From Balneolaceae bacterium (GTDB lineage Bacteria; Bacteroidota; Rhodothermia; Balneolales; Balneolaceae), in the NCBI GenBank assembly GCA_034521445.1, contig JAXHMM010000005.1:124001-188000 (forward strand): a DNA stretch of 64,000 bases, written 5' to 3'. Below, piece after piece: positions 46,832 to 58,357 of the stretch (positions are counted from its first letter, which is position 1; each line of letters opens with the position of its first letter). The position numbers were made by a program, and so were the translations under genes. Under the pieces are notes generated by a model. The model ran no database searches. It was given only the letters and a program-made list of their open reading frames with translations, and was not told the origin of the DNA.

Positions 46832-49800
46832 ATGAGCAGCGAAGCACAACGTCCCAACTACTGGAAAAGCCTGAATGAGCTGGCGCAGAACGAAGAGTAC
46901 AAGGAGTTCGCCGAGCGGGAGTTTCCGGAAAACGCCACCGAGCTGAGCGACCGCATTTCGCGGCGCAGCTTCCTCCGCGTGATGGGGGCCTCCGTCGCCA
47001 TGGCCGGTTTCGCGGCCTGCCGCCGTCCCGCCCAGAAGATCCTGCCCTACAGCAGGCAGCCGGAGGAGGTAGTGCCGGGCGTGCCGCTCTTCTACGCCTC
47101 GGCCATGCCCTTCCAGGACGCGCTGACGGGACTGGTGGTGGAAAACCACGAGGGACGCCCAACCAAGATCGAGGGCAACGAGATGCAGGCCGCCAGCCGC
47201 GGTGCGACCAGCATCTTCAACCAGGCGGCCATCCTGGGCATGTACGATCCCGACCGCTCGCGCTACATCCGCCGCAACGGCGAGCGCGCCTCCCTCAACG
47301 ACTTTCAATCTTTCTGCGCCGAGCACTTTTCCGATACCTCGCGCAGCATCGTCTTCCTTTCGGAGGCCAGCTCCTCCCCCACCTTCAACCGCATCCGCGG
47401 GCAGGCCCTGCAGCGATTCGGCAACGCGGAGTGGATCACCTGGGAGCCCTTCGGGGAGAACAACGCCCTGGAAGGCACCCGCCTCGCATTTGGACGCCGT
47501 CTCCGCACGGTGAACCGCTACGACGAGGCGGACGTCATCGTGTCGCTGGACGACGACTTCCTGAACCCGGCCGCCCACAAGAACAGCGTGGAGAACAGCC
47601 AGCGCTTCGCCGATCGGCGCCGCGTGATGTCCACCGACGACGACATGTCGCGCCTCTACAGCGTGGAGAGCACCTTTACGCTCACCGGCTCCAACGCCGA
47701 CAACCGCCTGCGGCTGAAAAGTTCTGAGATTCCCCTCTTTACCTGCGCCCTGGCCGCCCGCCTGTCGGAGTCGGTCAGCGGACTTTCATCCTTCAGCGGC
47801 CACAGCAGCAAATTTTCCGGCCACGAATGGATCGGGGCCCTGGCCGAAGACCTTCTCGCCAGCCGCGGGGCCTCCGTGGTGACCGCCGGCGGAGAACACA
47901 GCCCCGAGGTGCATGCTGCCGTGGCCGCCATCAACGCGGCCCTGGGCAACATAGGCAGCACCGTAGCCTACTACGAGGTGCCCCACATGGAACAGTCCGA
48001 CAGCCGCGAGGCCCTTGCGGAGCTGGCCGGGCGCCTCCGCAACGGGGAGGTGGACACCGTCGTGATGACGGGCACCAACCCCGCCTTCGACGCCCCGGCC
48101 GACCTGGATTTCGGCGCGGCCCTCGAAGAGGCCGCCGAAGTGATCCACCTGGCCGACTACTACGACGAGACCTCGCAGCTGGCGAGCTGGCACGTCAACC
48201 GCACCCACTTCCTGGAGGCCTGGAGCGACGGCTACTCCTACGGGGGAGAGCGTTCGGTGGTCCAGCCCCAGATCGAACCCCTCTTTTCGGGCGTGAGCGA
48301 CATCGAATTCCTGAATACCATCGTCACAGGACAGGCCTCTGACGGCTATGAGCTGGTGCGGCAGACCTGGCGCTCCTTCCTGGGCAGCGCGAACTTCCAG
48401 GACAACTGGGAGCGCGTACTGCACGACGGTGTGGAGAGCGAAGGCCATTTCGAGGAGGTCACCCCCGGCGTGAGCAGCTCCTTTGACGCCGCGGCGCAGG
48501 AGCTGATGTCCCGTGCCGCACCCTCCGAAGGCCTGGAGCTGGTCATCCGGCCCGATTCCAAGGTCTTTGACGGGCGCTACGCCAACAACGGCTGGCTGCA
48601 GGAGCTTCCCGAACCCATGACCAAGATCACCTGGGACAACGTGGCCCTGATGAGCAGGTCCACCGCCGAATCCCTCGGCATCGAGGCCGCGGGACTGGGC
48701 GAGACCGAAACCGAGGTAGTGTCTCTTACCGTGAACGGCACCACCGTGGAGATCCCCGCCTGGGTGCAGCCCGGCCACGCCGACGACAGCATCACCGTCA
48801 CCGTGGGCTACGGGCGCGAAGGCATCGGCAAGGTGGCCAACGGCACCGGCATCGACACCTATCCCCTGCGCACCACCGATACCATGCACTTCGCCACCGG
48901 CGTCTCGGTGGAGCTGGCGGGACGGAGCTATCCCATCGCCTGCACGCAGGACCACTCCAGCATGGAGGGCCGCTCCCTGCTGCGCCACGCCACCCTGGAG
49001 GAATACCGCGAGGAACCCGATTTTTCGACCTACGACGCCGCCTACGACGCGGAACTTCCCGGACAGGCCTACGCCGAGGAGCACGGCGCCGACACCCCGC
49101 TGAGCATTTTCGACGCCATTGACGGGGCCGACTACCCCGACTACGAACCGCAGTGGGGCATGTCCATCGACCTCAACTCCTGCATAGGCTGCGGGGTGTG
49201 CACCATCGCCTGCCAGGCCGAAAACAACATTCCCGTGATCGGCAAGCGGGAGGTGAACAGGGGACGCGAGATGCACTGGATACGCAACGACCGCTACTTC
49301 GAGGGCGATGCGGACAACCCGCAGGCCCTCCACCAGCCGGTGCCCTGCATGCACTGCGAGCTGGCGCCCTGCGAGCAGGTCTGCCCGGTGGCCGCCACCA
49401 CCCACAGCGAGGACGGCATGAACCAGATGGCCTACAATCGCTGCATCGGCACCCGCTACTGCGCCAACAACTGCCCCTACAAGGTGCGCCGCTTCAATTT
49501 CTTCAACTACACCAAAGAGTTTCTGACCAGCGGCGACGATCCCGAAGTGGTGCAGATGGCCATGAACCCCGAGGTAACCGTCCGGTTCCGCGGGGTGATG
49601 GAGAAATGCACCTACTGCGTGCAGCGTGTAAACCGTGCCAAAATCAATCGCGAAATCGAAACCGACGGGGCCACCATGAAACCGGAGGACGGCAGCGTGG
49701 TGACCGCCTGCCAGCAGGCCTGTCCCACCGACGCCATCTACTTCGGCGACCTCACCGACTCCGAGAGCAACGTGGTGCAGTCCAAGCTCAACGAGCGCAA

Positions 49801-49885
49801 CTACCTGCTCCTTGAAGAGCTCAGCACGCGTCCCCGCACCTCCTACCTCGCCAAGCTGCGCAATCCCAACCCGAACCTGGCCTAA
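46832..49885 (+). CDS. actB: Alternative complex III subunit B, molybdopterin-oxidoreductase-like plus 4Fe-4S domains (ActB)
   Basis: A 1017-residue subunit. A conserved N-terminal segment ([23 protein letters not shown]) precedes an internal twin-arginine signal, [21 protein letters not shown], near residue 45, so the folded protein is exported by Tat. The large middle part resembles the DMSO-reductase family but lacks an evident molybdopterin ligand motif, as is usual in ActB. The C-terminal quarter carries the iron-sulfur clusters: [50 protein letters not shown] and CTYCVQRV with CQQACPTDA. This matches the fused B1-B2 form. It accepts electrons via ActC. Confidence 0.94.
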   Translation: MSSEAQRPNYWKSLNELAQNEEYKEFAEREFPENATELSDRISRRSFLRVMGASVAMAGFAACRRPAQKILPYSRQPEEVVPGVPLFYASAMPFQDALTGLVVENHEGRPTKIEGNEMQAASRGATSIFNQAAILGMYDPDRSRYIRRNGERASLNDFQSFCAEHFSDTSRSIVFLSEASSSPTFNRIRGQALQRFGNAEWITWEPFGENNALEGTRLAFGRRLRTVNRYDEADVIVSLDDDFLNPAAHKNSVENSQRFADRRRVMSTDDDMSRLYSVESTFTLTGSNADNRLRLKSSEIPLFTCALAARLSESVSGLSSFSGHSSKFSGHEWIGALAEDLLASRGASVVTAGGEHSPEVHAAVAAINAALGNIGSTVAYYEVPHMEQSDSREALAELAGRLRNGEVDTVVMTGTNPAFDAPADLDFGAALEEAAEVIHLADYYDETSQLASWHVNRTHFLEAWSDGYSYGGERSVVQPQIEPLFSGVSDIEFLNTIVTGQASDGYELVRQTWRSFLGSANFQDNWERVLHDGVESEGHFEEVTPGVSSSFDAAAQELMSRAAPSEGLELVIRPDSKVFDGRYANNGWLQELPEPMTKITWDNVALMSRSTAESLGIEAAGLGETETEVVSLTVNGTTVEIPAWVQPGHADDSITVTVGYGREGIGKVANGTGIDTYPLRTTDTMHFATGVSVELAGRSYPIACTQDHSSMEGRSLLRHATLEEYREEPDFSTYDAAYDAELPGQAYAEEHGADTPLSIFDAIDGADYPDYEPQWGMSIDLNSCIGCGVCTIACQAENNIPVIGKREVNRGREMHWIRNDRYFEGDADNPQALHQPVPCMHCELAPCEQVCPVAATTHSEDGMNQMAYNRCIGTRYCANNCPYKVRRFNFFNYTKEFLTSGDDPEVVQMAMNPEVTVRFRGVMEKCTYCVQRVNRAKINREIETDGATMKPEDGSVVTACQQACPTDAIYFGDLTDSESNVVQSKLNERNYLLLEELSTRPRTSYLAKLRNPNPNLA

Positions 49886-49902
49886 CCAGAAACCGATATA
49901 CG

Positions 49903-51345
49903 ATGAGCACCAATTATACGTATGCACCCGAACCGGCACTGGTCAAGGGCGACCACGATTTCGGCAGCATCACCGACCTGATTGCGCGCACGCCCCTGTC
50001 GCCCACGCCCAAGCTCTGGTACCTGGCATTCGGCGTGGCCAACCTGCTGCTGATCGTCCTGCTGGGTTCCATCGCCTACCTGATCTGGGAGGGAACGGGT
50101 ATCTGGGGACTCAACAACCCCGCCGGCTGGGGCTGGGCCATCATCAACTTCGTCTGGTGGGTGGGTATAGGTCACGCCGGCACACTCATTTCGGCCATTC
50201 TCTTTCTTTTCAGGCAGGGCTGGCGAACCGCCATCAACCGTTTTGCGGAGGCGATGACCATCTTCGCCGTGCTCTGCGCCGGTATTTTCCCGGCCATCCA
50301 CGTAGGTAGGATCTGGGTGATCTACTGGGTCTTCCCCATTCCCAACCAGATGGGCATATGGCCCAACTTCAGTTCGCCCCTGCTGTGGGACGTCTTCGCG
50401 GTGGGGACCTACCTGACGGTCTCCCTCCTCTTCTGGTACGTGGGACTCATCCCCGACCTGGCCACACTGCGCGACAAGGCCAAGAGCAAAATCGCCCAGG
50501 TCTCCTACGGCATCTTCGCCCTGGGCTGGACCGGCAGCTTCCGCAACTGGTGGAACTACGAGAAGGCCTACATGATCCTGGCCGCCCTCGCCACCCCCCT
50601 GGTGCTCTCGGTGCACACCATCGTTTCCTTTGACTTTGCCGTCTCCATGATCCCGGGCTGGCACAGCACCATCTTCCCGCCCTACTTCGTCGCCGGCGCC
50701 ATCTACTCCGGCTTCGCCATGGTGCTCACCCTTATGATCATCGCCCGCAAAATCTATGGGCTGGAAGATATTATGAACATCGACGTGATGGAGCGTATGA
50801 ACATCGTCATGATGGTGACGGGCAACCTGGTGGCCTTCGCCTACCTGTGCGAGGGCTTCGTCGCCTGGTACAGCGGCTACATCTACGAGCAGGGTATCTT
50901 CTGGCTCTACGCCACCGGCCCCTACGCATGGGCCTTCTATATACTGATGTTCTGCAACGTGATCACCCCGCAGTTCCTCTGGTCGAAGAGCATCAGACGC
51001 AACGTGGCCATCACCTTCGTGATCTCCATCATCGTGAACATCGGCATGTGGTTCGAGCGCTTCATGATCGCCGTGGTATCGCTTTCCACCGACTTCATGC
51101 CCTCCAACTGGGATTACTACTCCCCCACCATGTGGGACATTTCGATCTACGTCGGCACCTTCGGACTCTTTTTCACCTGCTTCCTGCTTTTCCTGCGCTA
51201 CCTGCCGATGGTCGCCATCGCCGAGGTCAAGGGCGCCATGCCCCAGGCCAACCCGCACAACTACGACGAGGAGAGCGGGGAATTCGATCCGAGCAGCGTG
51301 GAACCGAAGCTCGTTGAGGTCGCACAGCAAGAGCAAACCGCCTAA
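49903..51345 (+). CDS. actC: Alternative complex III subunit C, NrfD-like quinol-binding membrane subunit (ActC)
   Basis: A 480-residue integral membrane protein of the NrfD/PsrC family with about ten helices. [58 protein letters not shown] and [31 protein letters not shown] are characteristic, the last holding the conserved His and Asp of the quinol site. The C-terminus is soluble. It is 17 bases after actB and 11 before actD. The function is inferred to be menaquinol oxidation coupled to proton transfer, as in other ActC proteins. Confidence 0.94.
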   Translation: MSTNYTYAPEPALVKGDHDFGSITDLIARTPLSPTPKLWYLAFGVANLLLIVLLGSIAYLIWEGTGIWGLNNPAGWGWAIINFVWWVGIGHAGTLISAILFLFRQGWRTAINRFAEAMTIFAVLCAGIFPAIHVGRIWVIYWVFPIPNQMGIWPNFSSPLLWDVFAVGTYLTVSLLFWYVGLIPDLATLRDKAKSKIAQVSYGIFALGWTGSFRNWWNYEKAYMILAALATPLVLSVHTIVSFDFAVSMIPGWHSTIFPPYFVAGAIYSGFAMVLTLMIIARKIYGLEDIMNIDVMERMNIVMMVTGNLVAFAYLCEGFVAWYSGYIYEQGIFWLYATGPYAWAFYILMFCNVITPQFLWSKSIRRNVAITFVISIIVNIGMWFERFMIAVVSLSTDFMPSNWDYYSPTMWDISIYVGTFGLFFTCFLLFLRYLPMVAIAEVKGAMPQANPHNYDEESGEFDPSSVEPKLVEVAQQEQTA

Positions 51346-51356
51346 AACGCCGCACC

Positions 51357-51905
51357 ATGAAAGCCAACGACACGAAACTATACGGCATCCTGGCCGAGTT
51401 CCGCAATCCCAAGGAGTTGACGGATGCGGCCGAGGCCGTCGAACGCTCCGGCTACAGGGACTACGACACCTACGCCCCCTTCCCCATCCACGGGATGGAG
51501 AAGGCCATGGCCCTCAAGAACTCCCCCCTGGGATGGATTGTGCTGGTCGGGGGACTGACAGGCATGATCGGGGCCCTGGCCCTGATGATCTGGGTGATGG
51601 GCTACGAATACCCCATGAACATCAGCGGGAAGCCCTACATCAACTTTCCCATCTACGTACCCATCACCTTCGAGCTGACCGTGCTCTTTTCGGCCTTTGC
51701 GGCCACCTTCGGCATGCTGGCGATGAACGGACTTCCGCGCCTGCACAACCCGCTGTTCAACGTGGAGCGCTTCAAGAAGGCTTCGGACGACGGTTTCTTC
51801 ATCTGCATCGAGGCCACCGACGACCTCTTCGCCGAGGAGAAAGTCTCCAAGCTCTTCAGCGACCAGGGGGCCACCCACATTGAGACCGTCTACGAATCGG
51901 AATAG
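51357..51905 (+). CDS. actD: Alternative complex III subunit D, DUF3341 (ActD)
   Basis: A 182-residue protein of the DUF3341 family. The N-terminus is soluble (YGILAEFRNPKELTDAAEAVERSGYRDYDTYAPFPIHGMEKAM), then two membrane helices (GWIVLVGGLTGMIGALALMIWVMGY and ITFELTVLFSAFAATFGMLAMNGLP) and a soluble C-terminus with GFFICIEATD. This layout and neighbourhood are specific for ActD, a structural subunit with no cofactor. It precedes actE. Confidence 0.93.
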   Translation: MKANDTKLYGILAEFRNPKELTDAAEAVERSGYRDYDTYAPFPIHGMEKAMALKNSPLGWIVLVGGLTGMIGALALMIWVMGYEYPMNISGKPYINFPIYVPITFELTVLFSAFAATFGMLAMNGLPRLHNPLFNVERFKKASDDGFFICIEATDDLFAEEKVSKLFSDQGATHIETVYESE

Positions 51906-51909
51906 CCAC

Positions 51910-52914
51910 ATGTTCAACACGCAACCGCACCCGATGAATCGATCCAAGCTTGTACTCCTGGCCGCCCTGGCACTTCCCCTGGTGCTGGCATCCTGCCGTG
52001 GACAGATCTCCGAGAAGGAGCCCATCCACCCCAACATGAACATGGACCAGCAGAATCGCTTCGAAGCCCAGGAGAGCAATCCCTTTTTCGAGGACAACCG
52101 CTCCATGCGCATGCCGGTGGAGGGCACCGTGGCCCGCGGCAACCTGCGCGCCGACAAGGCCTACTACCAGGGCATCAACCCCGACAGCTCCTTCGTCGAG
52201 GAGATGCCCGTGGAGCTGAGCCGCGAGCTTCTGAACAGGGGACAGCGCCAGTACAACGTCTACTGCAGCGTCTGCCACGGCGTTACCGGGGCGGGCAACG
52301 GCATTATCATGGAGGGGCAGTACGGCTTCGTGCCGGCCCCCACCTTCCATATGGATCGCATCCGCGACCTGCCGGACGGCCATCTCTATTCGGTCATCGC
52401 CAACGGCATACGCACCATGCCCGGCTACGGCCACCAGGTCAAGGTGGAGGACCGCTGGGCCATCGTGGCCTACCTGCGCGCCCTGCAGCGCAGCCAGAAT
52501 GTGAGCGAGGAGGAGATGCAGCAGTACGAGGTGGACCTGGCCGCCCTCCAGCAGGAATACGCCGCGCGCATGCAGGCCGAGCAGGAACGGGAGGCCGCCG
52601 CCTCGGCCGGCGAGGAGATCTCCGCCGAGCGCGGACAGCAGCTCTTCACGCAGAACGGCTGCCAGGGCTGCCACTCCATCGACGGCAGCGACGGGGTGGG
52701 TCCCACCCACCAGAACCTCTTCGGGCGCACCGAGACCATGGAGGACGGCTCCACCGTGACGGTCGACTCCGCCTACGTGCACGATTCCATCGTAAATCCC
52801 TCCGAACAAATCGTGGAGGGCTACCAGCCGGTCATGGTTCCCTACGACTACCTGAGCGAAGCGGAGATCGCCTCCATCATCGCCTACCTGCGAACCCTCA
52901 GCGATAACCAGTAA
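51910..52914 (+). CDS. actE: Alternative complex III subunit E, dihaem cytochrome c lipoprotein with extra CoxB-like domain (ActE)
   Basis: A 334-residue lipoprotein cytochrome c. The lipobox is LPLVLASC, and either the ATG at 51910 or the one at 51934 is plausible. The first cytochrome c domain has CSVCHG (about residue 119), then RTMPGYGHQV with a Met ligand. A coiled, Glu/Ala/Gln-rich linker (EYAARMQAEQEREAAASAGEE) leads to a second domain with GCQGCHSID and a tail closely similar to the cytochrome domain of CoxB in this operon (LFGRTETMEDGSTVTVD versus LFGSTETLSDGSTVEVD). Classical ActE has one haem, so the second domain is an addition and could act as an electron exit toward the oxidase. 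Confidence 0.9.
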   Translation: MFNTQPHPMNRSKLVLLAALALPLVLASCRGQISEKEPIHPNMNMDQQNRFEAQESNPFFEDNRSMRMPVEGTVARGNLRADKAYYQGINPDSSFVEEMPVELSRELLNRGQRQYNVYCSVCHGVTGAGNGIIMEGQYGFVPAPTFHMDRIRDLPDGHLYSVIANGIRTMPGYGHQVKVEDRWAIVAYLRALQRSQNVSEEEMQQYEVDLAALQQEYAARMQAEQEREAAASAGEEISAERGQQLFTQNGCQGCHSIDGSDGVGPTHQNLFGRTETMEDGSTVTVDSAYVHDSIVNPSEQIVEGYQPVMVPYDYLSEAEIASIIAYLRTLSDNQ

Positions 52915-52929
52915 GCACCCGATTCCGCC

Positions 52930-54114
52930 ATGAGCAACGTCAAAATCACCGACAACCTGGATTTCCCGGCCGAACTGAATCCCACAAGGAGCCTGTTCGG
53001 CGTGGGCGTGGTTGCCCTTATTGCCACCGCGGTCGGCTACTTTTTGGACCACGACCAGTTTTTCTTCTCCTACCTGGTGAGCTTTGCCTTCTACTCCAGC
53101 ATCGGGCTGGCCTGCCTCTTTTTTGTGATGCTGCAGCACGTGACCCGCTCCCACTGGAGCGTGGCCCTGCGCCGCATTCCCGAGGCCTTCTCCTCCAACC
53201 TCTGGATCTGGGGCCTTTTCATTATTCCCGTGCTGCTGGGCATGCACTCCCTCTACCACTGGACCCACGCCGATGCGGTCGCCGCCGACCCGGTACTCCA
53301 GGGCAAGGTCCCCTACCTGAACACCCCTTTCTTCATTGCGCGCCAGGTGCTCTACTTTGCCATATGGAGCTTCCTGGGCTACCGCCTCTACAGGAAATCC
53401 GTCGAAATGGACGAGACGGGCGACTGGGGACTGCAGACCCTGCTCCGGCGGACCAGCGGACCGGGAATCTTCGTTTTCGGCATCACCTTCGCCTTCGCCA
53501 GCTTCGACTGGATGATGTCCCTCGATCCCCACTGGTACTCCACCATGTTCGGCGTCTACTATTTCGCCATGAGCTTCCAGGCCTTCTTCGCCATGATGAT
53601 CCTGCTGGTGCTCTTCCTCTGGAAGCGCGGCCTGCTGACCGACACCCTGCAGAAGGGACACCTCTACGACCTGTCGGTGCAGATGTTCGGCTTTACCATA
53701 TTCTACGCCTACATCGCTTTTTCCCAGTTCCTGCTGATCTACTACGCCAACATTCCCGAAGAGACCGTCTGGTTCCTGGAGCGCCTGCAGGGCGGCTACC
53801 AGTACCTGGCCTGGTTCTACCTCTTCGGCCGATTTGTAATTCCCTTCGTAGTGCTTCTGCCTAAGTGGGTCAAGACCAACACTCGGATCGTGAGCACCGT
53901 CTCCGTGCTGATTCTCGTCTCCCACCTGGTGGAGCTCTACTGGATCATCATGCCGGTGCTCAACGAACACGGCTTCCATTTTAACTGGATGACCCTCACC
54001 GCCCTGCTGGGACTCGGAGGCGTTTTCCTGGGCTTCTTTTTCCATCGCTACGCCCAGGGCAAGATGGTGCCGTTGAAAGACCCACGCCTGGCGGATTCGC
54101 TGGACAAACACTGA
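52930..54114 (+). CDS. actF: Alternative complex III subunit F, NrfD-like membrane subunit (ActF)
   Basis: A 394-residue membrane protein with about ten helices. It is homologous to ActC in fold but shorter; conserved parts include FFFSYLVSFAFYSSIGLACLFFVMLQHVTRSHWSV, LWIWGLFIIPVLLGMHSLYHWTH, and TFAFASFDWMMSLDPHWYSTMFGVYYFAMSFQAFFAMM. The latter SFDWMMSLDPHWYSTMFG block is diagnostic for ActF. It probably takes part in proton translocation. It is followed 24 bases later by the HTH-membrane fusion gene. Confidence 0.93.
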   Translation: MSNVKITDNLDFPAELNPTRSLFGVGVVALIATAVGYFLDHDQFFFSYLVSFAFYSSIGLACLFFVMLQHVTRSHWSVALRRIPEAFSSNLWIWGLFIIPVLLGMHSLYHWTHADAVAADPVLQGKVPYLNTPFFIARQVLYFAIWSFLGYRLYRKSVEMDETGDWGLQTLLRRTSGPGIFVFGITFAFASFDWMMSLDPHWYSTMFGVYYFAMSFQAFFAMMILLVLFLWKRGLLTDTLQKGHLYDLSVQMFGFTIFYAYIAFSQFLLIYYANIPEETVWFLERLQGGYQYLAWFYLFGRFVIPFVVLLPKWVKTNTRIVSTVSVLILVSHLVELYWIIMPVLNEHGFHFNWMTLTALLGLGGVFLGFFFHRYAQGKMVPLKDPRLADSLDKH

Positions 54115-54138
54115 TCGAACGAACCTAAGCACAACACC

Positions 54139-54717
54139 ATGGCTGGTACCGAACACTATTCTGCTGATTTTAAACGCACCGTGGCCCGGGAGGCCCTGGA
54201 CCAGGACCGTGAAAACCTGGACCGCCTCTCCGAAAAGCACGGCGTGCCGGTCTCTCTTATACTCACCTGGGCCGTGGAATTGGAGAAACACGGGGAGGAC
54301 GCATTTGCCGACTCCGGCGAGGATGCCGGCGCCCGGGACGCCTCCGAGGCAGTTGGCCCGGACCACCAGACCGGCACGGAGACCTGGGAACTGGAGATCG
54401 AAAACGAAGACGTGGCCGCCGGCGCCAGTGAGGGTGCCATGCTTGACCGCCTCAACTACAAGAGGCTCATTTTCTGGAGTGTTTTCGGCATGGTTCTCGT
54501 TGTGATCTTCACCGTGGCACTCTTCGAATTGTACCAGTACAACACCCAGCTCGTGCGCGAGCGCGTCTCGGCCGGCAGCGAATACTACGAGGTCAACGAG
54601 CTCCGCAGGCAGGGTGAGGATCAACTATCAGAATTCGGTGTGGTGGATCCCGAAGCGGGCATCTACCACATTCCCATTGACAGCGCCATGAACCAGATGG
54701 TGCAGCAAAACAACTGA
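54139..54717 (+). CDS. Transposase-type HTH fused to membrane anchor and oxidase-cluster tail, unknown function
   Basis: A 192-residue protein of three parts. Residues 7-50 read YSADFKRTVAREALDQDREN then LDRLSEKHGVPVSLILTWAVE, the helix-turn-helix pattern of IS3/IS911-type OrfA (HTH_Tnp_1). A polar linker follows to residue 105, then one membrane helix (LIFWSVFGMVLVVIFTVALFE). The C-terminal stretch YEVNELRRQGEDQLSEFGVV and AGIYHIPIDSAMNQMV matches the short YGVVDxxxGIxxIPIxxAM motif found in small proteins of oxidase gene clusters. No transposase catalytic domain or IS ends are present. The gene is in frame between actF and sco. I do not know its function. Confidence 0.75.
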   Translation: MAGTEHYSADFKRTVAREALDQDRENLDRLSEKHGVPVSLILTWAVELEKHGEDAFADSGEDAGARDASEAVGPDHQTGTETWELEIENEDVAAGASEGAMLDRLNYKRLIFWSVFGMVLVVIFTVALFELYQYNTQLVRERVSAGSEYYEVNELRRQGEDQLSEFGVVDPEAGIYHIPIDSAMNQMVQQNN

Positions 54718-54728
54718 GAAGCAACCCC

Positions 54729-55634
54729 ATGAAGTATGTAGGACATGTTCTGCTTGTCGCGGTCCTGTTCCTGCATCCTGAGTATGTTTTCGGCCAGCTT
54801 AACCAGCAGCAACCCCGCGAACTTCAGAATGTAGGCATCGAGGAGCGGCTCGGCGAAAAGATCCCCCTGGATCTTCGCTTCGCCGACGCCGAGGGCGACT
54901 CCGTCACCCTCGGCCAGCTGATGCAGCAGGGCAAGCCCGTGCTGCTGAACCCGGTCTATTACGAATGTCCACAGCTCTGCACGCTGGTCATCGAGGCCGT
55001 GCTTCGCGGGGTGGAGGAGGTTACCTGGAATCCCGGGGACGACTACACCATCGTCACCTTCAGCATCGATCCCGGTGAGGGACCGGAGCTGGCGGCGCGC
55101 GAGAGACAGCGCATCCTTGAGAAACTGGGGCGCCGTGGCGCCGGCGAGGGCTGGCACTTCCTGACCGGCAAAGAGCCGGCCGTCCGCGCGCTGACCGAAG
55201 CCATCGGCTACAAGTACGAGAAACTGGAACGCAACGCCGAATACGCCCACGGGGCCGGCGTGATGTTTGCCAGTCCGCAGGGCGTGCTTACGCGCTATCT
55301 CTACGGCATAAGTTTTACCGGTTTCAACTTCCGCAATGCCCTCTACGAGGCGGCCGACGGAAACATCGGGAGCACCGTAGAACAGGCCCTGCTCTACTGC
55401 TATTCCTACGACCCATCTTCTCAAAGTTACGTGCCCGTGGCATGGCGCATCATGAAGCTCGGCGCCTTGGTCGTCCTGCTATTTCTCGGTATATTTCTCG
55501 CCTTCATGTGGCTGAGAGAGGGGAAAAACAAGAGCAGGAGAGACTGGAGCCTCAGCGGCATCACCCGCATTGATGGTGACGAAGAAAACCCGATCATTGA
55601 AACGAAGATCATAGAAACGAATGCAAGCGATTAG
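54729..55634 (+). CDS. SCO1/SenC-family copper chaperone, membrane-anchored
   Basis: A 301-residue thioredoxin-fold protein that helps deliver copper to the CuA centre of oxidase subunit II. A signal peptide (HVLLVAVLFLHPEYVFG) precedes the domain. The copper-binding motif is YYECPQLC (CxxxC, about residue 77-82), and the third ligand His is in YAHGAGVMF. A C-terminal membrane helix (LVVLLFLGIFLAFMWL) anchors it, unlike classical N-anchored SCO. The last bases overlap the start of coxB by 14 bases, so the two are translationally coupled. Confidence 0.9.
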   Translation: MKYVGHVLLVAVLFLHPEYVFGQLNQQQPRELQNVGIEERLGEKIPLDLRFADAEGDSVTLGQLMQQGKPVLLNPVYYECPQLCTLVIEAVLRGVEEVTWNPGDDYTIVTFSIDPGEGPELAARERQRILEKLGRRGAGEGWHFLTGKEPAVRALTEAIGYKYEKLERNAEYAHGAGVMFASPQGVLTRYLYGISFTGFNFRNALYEAADGNIGSTVEQALLYCYSYDPSSQSYVPVAWRIMKLGALVVLLFLGIFLAFMWLREGKNKSRRDWSLSGITRIDGDEENPIIETKIIETNASD

Positions 55635-56574
55635 CGATTTTTTCCTGCCCCCGGCCAAGTCCACTCTGGCCTCGCAGATGGACGCCGTATTCTGGTACGT
55701 CCACATCAGCAGCCTGATCTTCACCATCGGGGTGCTTGCGGCCATCGGCTGGTTCATCTGGAAGTACCGCCGCCGTTCCGATAACGACGTCACCCCGGTA
55801 ATCACCCACAACAGCGCCCTGGAGGTCACCTGGTCGGTCATACCCCTGGTGCTCTGCCTGATCTGTTTCGGATGGGGCTTCAAGGCCTTCCAGGATTTCC
55901 GTACCGTACCCGACGACGCCTACGAGGTGAACGTGACCGGGCAAAAATGGACCTGGCAGTTCAGCTACGCCAACGGGGCCAGCACCGTGGGCGAGTTGCA
56001 CGTACCCGCCGACCGCCCCGTCAAGCTGGTCATGACTTCCCGCGACGTTATCCACTCCTTTTATGTGCCCGATTACCGCATTAAGCAGGACGTGGTGCCC
56101 AACCGCTACACCGAGCTCTGGTTCGAGGCCAAGGAGCCGGGCGAGTCGGTGGTATTCTGCACCGAATACTGCGGTACGGACCACTCCAACATGATGGCCC
56201 AGGTGATCGTCCACAGCCCTGAAGAGTTTGAGAACTGGCTGGCTTCCAACGCCGGGGGCGCCTCCCAGCCCGACGACCTGTCACAGGCCGAATGGGGCGA
56301 GCAGATCTCCCAGCAGTACGCCTGCATGACCTGCCACGTTCCCGACGGCAGCGGCCAGGCCCCCTCCTGGGACGGCCTGTTCGGCAGCACCGAGACGCTG
56401 TCGGACGGCTCCACGGTGGAGGTGGACGAAAACTACATCCGCGAGTCCATCCTGGAGCCCAACGCCAAGGTCGTGGAGGGTTACAACGAGGGACTGATGA
56501 ATACCTACCAGGGCACCCTCAACGAAGACCAGATTACGGCCATCATCGAATACATGAAAACGCTGAACAACTGA
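55621..56574 (+). CDS. coxB: Cytochrome c oxidase subunit II with C-terminal cytochrome c (caa3-type)
   Basis: A 317-residue subunit II. Two N-terminal membrane helices (ISSLIFTIGVLAAIGWFIWKY and VIPLVLCLICFGWGFKAF) form the anchor. The cupredoxin domain has WTWQFSYANG and the CuA ligands in VIHSFYVPDYR and FCTEYCGTDHSNMM. A cytochrome c domain follows, with CMTCHVPDG as haem site and YNEGLMNTYQG supplying a Met. This fusion defines caa3-type oxidases, where the tethered cytochrome passes electrons to CuA. Its cytochrome domain closely resembles the extra domain of ActE. It overlaps sco and is 4 bases ahead of coxA. Confidence 0.95.
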   Translation: MQAISDFFLPPAKSTLASQMDAVFWYVHISSLIFTIGVLAAIGWFIWKYRRRSDNDVTPVITHNSALEVTWSVIPLVLCLICFGWGFKAFQDFRTVPDDAYEVNVTGQKWTWQFSYANGASTVGELHVPADRPVKLVMTSRDVIHSFYVPDYRIKQDVVPNRYTELWFEAKEPGESVVFCTEYCGTDHSNMMAQVIVHSPEEFENWLASNAGGASQPDDLSQAEWGEQISQQYACMTCHVPDGSGQAPSWDGLFGSTETLSDGSTVEVDENYIRESILEPNAKVVEGYNEGLMNTYQGTLNEDQITAIIEYMKTLNN

Positions 56575-56577
56575 CAC

Positions 56578-58330
<1,753 letters not shown>

Positions 58331-58357
58331 CAGCGAACCGACAAACGAATTTCAACC

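Noticed and set aside
51856-54624. 922-codon minus-strand open frame across actE-actF
   Set aside because: It spans several well-supported plus-strand genes and shows no domain; it results from stop-codon scarcity in GC-rich sequence.
54139-54717. Insertion sequence or transposase gene
   Set aside because: Only the HTH part matches OrfA; there is no DDE domain, no partner frame, no terminal inverted repeats, and the gene sits in register in an operon.
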